This document shows positions 6,141 to 6,767 of a DNA stretch of 6,767 nt, in pieces. Position 1 is the stretch's first letter. Every line of letters begins with the position of its first letter. The stretch lies in the NCBI GenBank assembly GCA_044228625.1, contig JBGAUM010000140.1:1-6767 (forward strand). Reading direction: 5' to 3'. The stretch is from UKL13-2 sp044228625. Lineage in GTDB: Bacteria > Pseudomonadota > Gammaproteobacteria > Burkholderiales > Usitatibacteraceae. The notes beneath the pieces are model-generated. The model made no database searches and was not told the origin of the DNA. It saw only the letters and a list, made by a program, of their open reading frames with translations. Position numbers and translations under genes: made by a program.

Positions 6141-6577
6141 ATGGCCTCCATTTTCTTTTCCAGCTCCGGCGGCAAGGCCACCGGCTTGAATCCGTTCGAC
6201 GCAACCGAGGCAACGACCACGCGCGCCTTCACCAGCGTCTCATGTCCGCGCCGCACTTCCTGCGCAAACACGATGCGCACGCGGCCCACCGATTCGATGC
6301 CCACCGTGACATTCAACGCGTCATCGAGCAAAGCGGGTTTTTGGTATTCGACGTGCAACTCGCTCACGATAAATACAAGTTTGTGCTGCTTTTCAAGATC
6401 GGAGTTGGTGAACCCAAGGTGCCTCAGCCATTCGGTACGCGCCCGCTCGAGGTATTTCACGAACTGCGCGTGATAGACCACGCCACCCGCATCGGTATCT
6501 TCGTAGTACACCCGCATTGGGTATTCGAATGCAAACAAAGGCGATTGTTCCGCGTGACGGAGCGAGAGCTTGGCCAT
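6134..6577 (-). CDS. ybgC: YbgC, Tol-Pal-associated acyl-CoA thioesterase (hotdog fold)
   Basis: 147 residues, close to the usual ~135-150. It is a cytoplasmic 4HBT/hotdog-family thioesterase that hydrolyses acyl-CoA thioesters. Its physiological substrate is not settled, and a link to phospholipid metabolism has been proposed. The signature YYEDTDAGGVVYHAQFVKYL spans residues 24-43; D29, just before AGG, matches the catalytic aspartate position of the family. ERARTEWLR follows at 44-52. The start at 6577 is supported by GGAG at 6586-6589, 8 nt upstream, and by the TGATG overlap with the ruvB stop. An internal Met21 would give a shorter protein beginning near the conserved core, but it lacks this support. 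The 3' end overlaps the tolQ start by 7 nt. First gene of the tol cluster; no promoter is visible because the upstream region is ruvB coding sequence. Confidence 0.95.
   Translation of the reverse strand: MAKLSLRHAEQSPLFAFEYPMRVYYEDTDAGGVVYHAQFVKYLERARTEWLRHLGFTNSDLEKQHKLVFIVSELHVEYQKPALLDDALNVTVGIESVGRVRIVFAQEVRRGHETLVKARVVVASVASNGFKPVALPPELEKKMEAMC
6145..6149 (-). promoter_or_regulatory. Ribosome binding site deciding the GTG start of tolQ
   Basis: GGAGG on the minus strand within the last ybgC codons, 4 nt before GTG 6138-6140. It is the main reason for accepting the non-ATG start and the 7-nt overlap with ybgC. Confidence 0.75.
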
Positions 6578-6767
6578 CAGAACAACTCCGCCGTCGCGTC
6601 GCGCGCTGGCGCGGACAGCCCGAAATGCTGGTAGGCGAGCAAGGTCGCCACGCGCCCGCGCGGCGTCCGCTGCAGGTAGCCTTGCTGGATCAGGTAGGGT
6701 TCCAGCACGTCCTCGATGGTGTCGCGTTCCTCGGAAATCGCGGCCGCAAGGTTCTCCACGCCGACCG
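6577..6767 (-). CDS. ruvB: RuvB Holliday-junction branch-migration helicase, C-terminal fragment (5' end outside window)
   Basis: Only the last ~62 codons are in the window; the frame stays open to the right edge, so the start lies beyond it. RuvB is the hexameric ATPase that, with RuvA, drives Holliday-junction branch migration in recombinational repair. The visible part is the C-terminal winged-helix DNA-binding domain: a segment VGVENLAAAISEERDTIEDV, then EPYLIQQGYLQRTPRGR, the hallmark RuvB ending with the arginine-rich wing. The Walker motifs and AAA+ core are not in view. A GTG at 6757-6759 lies in frame but sits inside this conserved domain and is not the start. The TGA stop shares one base with the ybgC ATG (TGATG), so the two genes are translationally coupled. 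ruvB directly upstream of ybgC-tol is a common proteobacterial arrangement. Identification is by remembered family sequence. Confidence 0.95.
   Translation of the reverse strand, partial: VGVENLAAAISEERDTIEDVLEPYLIQQGYLQRTPRGRVATLLAYQHFGLSAPARDATAELF
6586..6589 (-). promoter_or_regulatory. Ribosome binding site of ybgC
   Basis: GGAG on the minus strand, inside the end of ruvB, 8 nt before the ATG. It supports 6577 as the ybgC start rather than internal Met21. Confidence 0.65.

Noticed and set aside
5778..6473. 231-codon plus-strand ORF opposite tolQ and ybgC
   Set aside because: It is antisense to two confidently identified genes and shows no domain, signal or ribosome site.

Overview
This window is a compact, single-strand block of nine consecutive genes, all transcribed right to left (minus strand). 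It carries the Tol-Pal cell-envelope cluster of a Gram-negative bacterium. In transcription order it reads: ruvB (C-terminal end only, cut by the window edge), ybgC, tolQ, a single reading frame made of tolR plus tolA, tolB, pal, cpoB (ybgF), queE and queC. The order, the TolR signature around NVVPYIDVMLVLL, the fairly high G+C content and the 7-deazaguanine genes placed after cpoB fit a proteobacterium. Betaproteobacteria is my best guess, from memory of gene order and protein style rather than from a search.

Region by region: 6577-6767 encodes the winged-helix end of the RuvB branch-migration helicase. 5457-6577 holds ybgC and tolQ, coupled by overlapping stops and starts. 4337-5377 is the oddity of the window: the first ~88 residues of TolR run in frame into a nearly complete TolA. 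About 50 C-terminal TolR residues, its stop codon and the tolA start are missing. 2297-4300 encodes TolB and Pal, 1442-2293 CpoB, and 23-1436 QueE and QueC. No stretch longer than about 90 bases is gene-free. No tRNA, rRNA, IS element, CRISPR array or convincing promoter is visible.

How the genes work together: TolQ and TolR form the proton-driven motor in the inner membrane. TolA crosses the periplasm to TolB and the outer-membrane lipoprotein Pal. CpoB tunes the system and couples it to cell-wall synthesis during division. YbgC is a hotdog thioesterase that habitually travels with these genes. QueE and QueC make successive intermediates of the queuosine precursor preQ0 and are probably co-transcribed for reasons of gene order only.

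The main item for follow-up is the tolR-tolA junction. It is either a real 150-bp-class in-frame deletion that creates a topologically awkward fusion, or an error in the assembled sequence. Everything else is a well-ordered, apparently intact core locus.
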